A stretch of DNA of 6,623 nt, from assembly GCA_009937555.1 (NCBI GenBank), contig JAACFD010000114.1:1-6623 (forward strand), written 5' to 3'. The notes under the pieces were generated by a model. It saw only the letters and a program-made list of their open reading frames with translations. It was not told the DNA's origin and made no database searches. Source of the DNA: Chlamydiales bacterium. Lineage in GTDB: Bacteria > Chlamydiota > Chlamydiia > Chlamydiales > JAACFD01. Shown here one piece after another: positions 5,930 through 6,623 of the stretch (positions are counted from its first letter, which is position 1; each line of letters starts with the position of its first letter). The position numbers and the translations under genes were made by a program.

Positions 5930-6623
5930 ATGTCAACAACTATAGATGCTAGCAGCTATGGATCTTACAAGGGTCAACTAGCAAGATTAAAGACAAGATT
6001 AGAGAGAGAAGAGGGTCATGGTAGTACAGAGAGACTTAAAAGCCAGATTATAGCCACTCAATCTAAAGTGTCCTATATGTGGAATGAACATCAAAAAGAG
6101 AAACTAGCAAGACTTGGTGAGCAAATTAGAGAGCTAGAGCTTGAATCTCAAAGAAAAGATACTTCACTTCAGGAGATGAGAGCTCATATGGAAGAGATGC
6201 TATCGAGTGCGAGAGCTTCTTTAGAGGCAAAAGAGAAGGAGCGTGCAGATCTAGAAGCCGCAGCAACAGCTCATATAGAGGGCCTAGAGACAGCCTCTAA
6301 ATCTAGAGAAGCTGCAATAGAAAGCGGTGCAAGAGCTCATATAGAAGAGCTTCAGGAAAAAAGTGGTAGAACAGCAGAGGCTCTATCTATAGCATCTACA
6401 AAATTAGAACGTCTGAAGGGTGAGCTTTTAGCTACTAAAAATGAGCGTAATGCCTACAGACAGGCCCATGCTGACTCTTCAGCAGAAGCTGGAACACTTA
6501 AAGCTGAAAAAAGAGACCTTTTAGACACTATCGCTAGATATGAGATGGATACTAGAAGTTTCGGAGAAAGAGCAGAACATATTCAAGCTGAAGCGCGGAG
6601 AGCACAAGAAGTACTTGAAGGGG
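5930..6623 (+). CDS. Coiled-coil protein, C-terminus cut by window edge
   Basis: This is an open frame of 231 codons from the ATG at 5930 to the right edge with no stop, so the C-terminus lies outside the window. The start has a G5 tract (5919-5923) as ribosome site, six bases upstream. After a short polar N-terminus (MSTTIDASSYGSYKG) nearly the whole visible protein, about residues 16-231, is predicted alpha-helical and rich in Glu, Ala, Arg, Lys, Leu and Ser, with no Pro or Cys in the translated part and heptad-like spacing of Leu, Ile and Met. A motif A-H-[IM]-E-[EG]-[LM] recurs at residues 85, 114 and 136. There is no signal peptide and no membrane span. I cannot assign a family: such sequences occur in structural, SMC-like, inclusion-associated and secreted proteins. 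It is divergent from the APH-family kinase. The coding call is strong; the function is unknown. Confidence 0.85.
   Translation, partial: MSTTIDASSYGSYKGQLARLKTRLEREEGHGSTERLKSQIIATQSKVSYMWNEHQKEKLARLGEQIRELELESQRKDTSLQEMRAHMEEMLSSARASLEAKEKERADLEAAATAHIEGLETASKSREAAIESGARAHIEELQEKSGRTAEALSIASTKLERLKGELLATKNERNAYRQAHADSSAEAGTLKAEKRDLLDTIARYEMDTRSFGERAEHIQAEARRAQEVLEG
6182..6349 (+). repeat. Three degenerate repeats inside the coiled-coil gene
   Basis: GCTCATATGGAAGAG (6182-6196), GCTCATATAGAGGGC (6269-6283) and GCTCATATAGAAGAG (6335-6349) are in frame and encode AHMEE, AHIEG and AHIEE. The spacings are 87 and 66 bp (29 and 22 residues). The first and third are nearly identical in DNA, including the preceding AGA codon, suggesting past internal duplication of a helical unit. 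Confidence 0.5.

Noticed and set aside
1..6623. tRNA, rRNA, CRISPR array, transposase or phage genes
   Set aside because: None were seen on either strand: no cloverleaf-like conserved loops, no regularly spaced identical repeats and no mobile-element proteins.

Overview
The window is A+T-rich (roughly 35-40% G+C by eye) and densely coded. It uses AGA and CTA codons heavily, has Shine-Dalgarno sites before most genes and sigma70-type promoter boxes, and shows no introns, so it is bacterial. ElbB, a eukaryote-style metacaspase, a Sel1-like membrane protein, an AIM24-family protein and long coiled-coil or low-complexity proteins together suggest a host-associated, intracellular lineage. An environmental chlamydia (Parachlamydiales, Simkania or Rhabdochlamydia-like) is my first guess; Legionellales or Dependentiae are alternatives. 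This assignment is inference, because no marker gene is present.

Layout. 1-957 (minus) is an unrecognised gene that runs off the left edge. 1086-1733 (minus) is elbB, a DJ-1/PfpI-superfamily protein. A 316-bp divergent spacer (1734-2049) separates elbB from three plus-strand genes: a type I-like metacaspase (2050-3024), a single-span membrane protein with Sel1-like repeats (3179-3925), and an AIM24-family protein (4042-4854). A perfect-stem hairpin (4866-4904) lies between the AIM24 gene and the convergent minus-strand aminoglycoside-phosphotransferase-family kinase (4906-5790; the frame is open to 5859). From 5930 to the right edge a plus-strand coiled-coil protein begins and is cut by the window.

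How the genes relate. The three plus-strand genes are separated by 154 and 116 bp. At least the second and third have recognisable promoters of their own, so they form a co-oriented cluster rather than a tight operon. A protease next to a membrane-anchored Sel1-repeat protein and an AIM24 protein could be a host-interaction or stress-response locus, but nothing in the sequence proves that they act together. elbB and the kinase look like ordinary metabolic genes.

The most noteworthy non-coding signal is upstream of the Sel1-like gene. A near-consensus promoter (TTGTCA, 17 bp, TATAAT) puts the predicted transcription start only 3-7 bases before the ATG. That promoter sits inside the second copy of a degenerate direct repeat with a period of exactly 42 bp. 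No tRNA, rRNA, CRISPR array, insertion sequence or transposase was seen.
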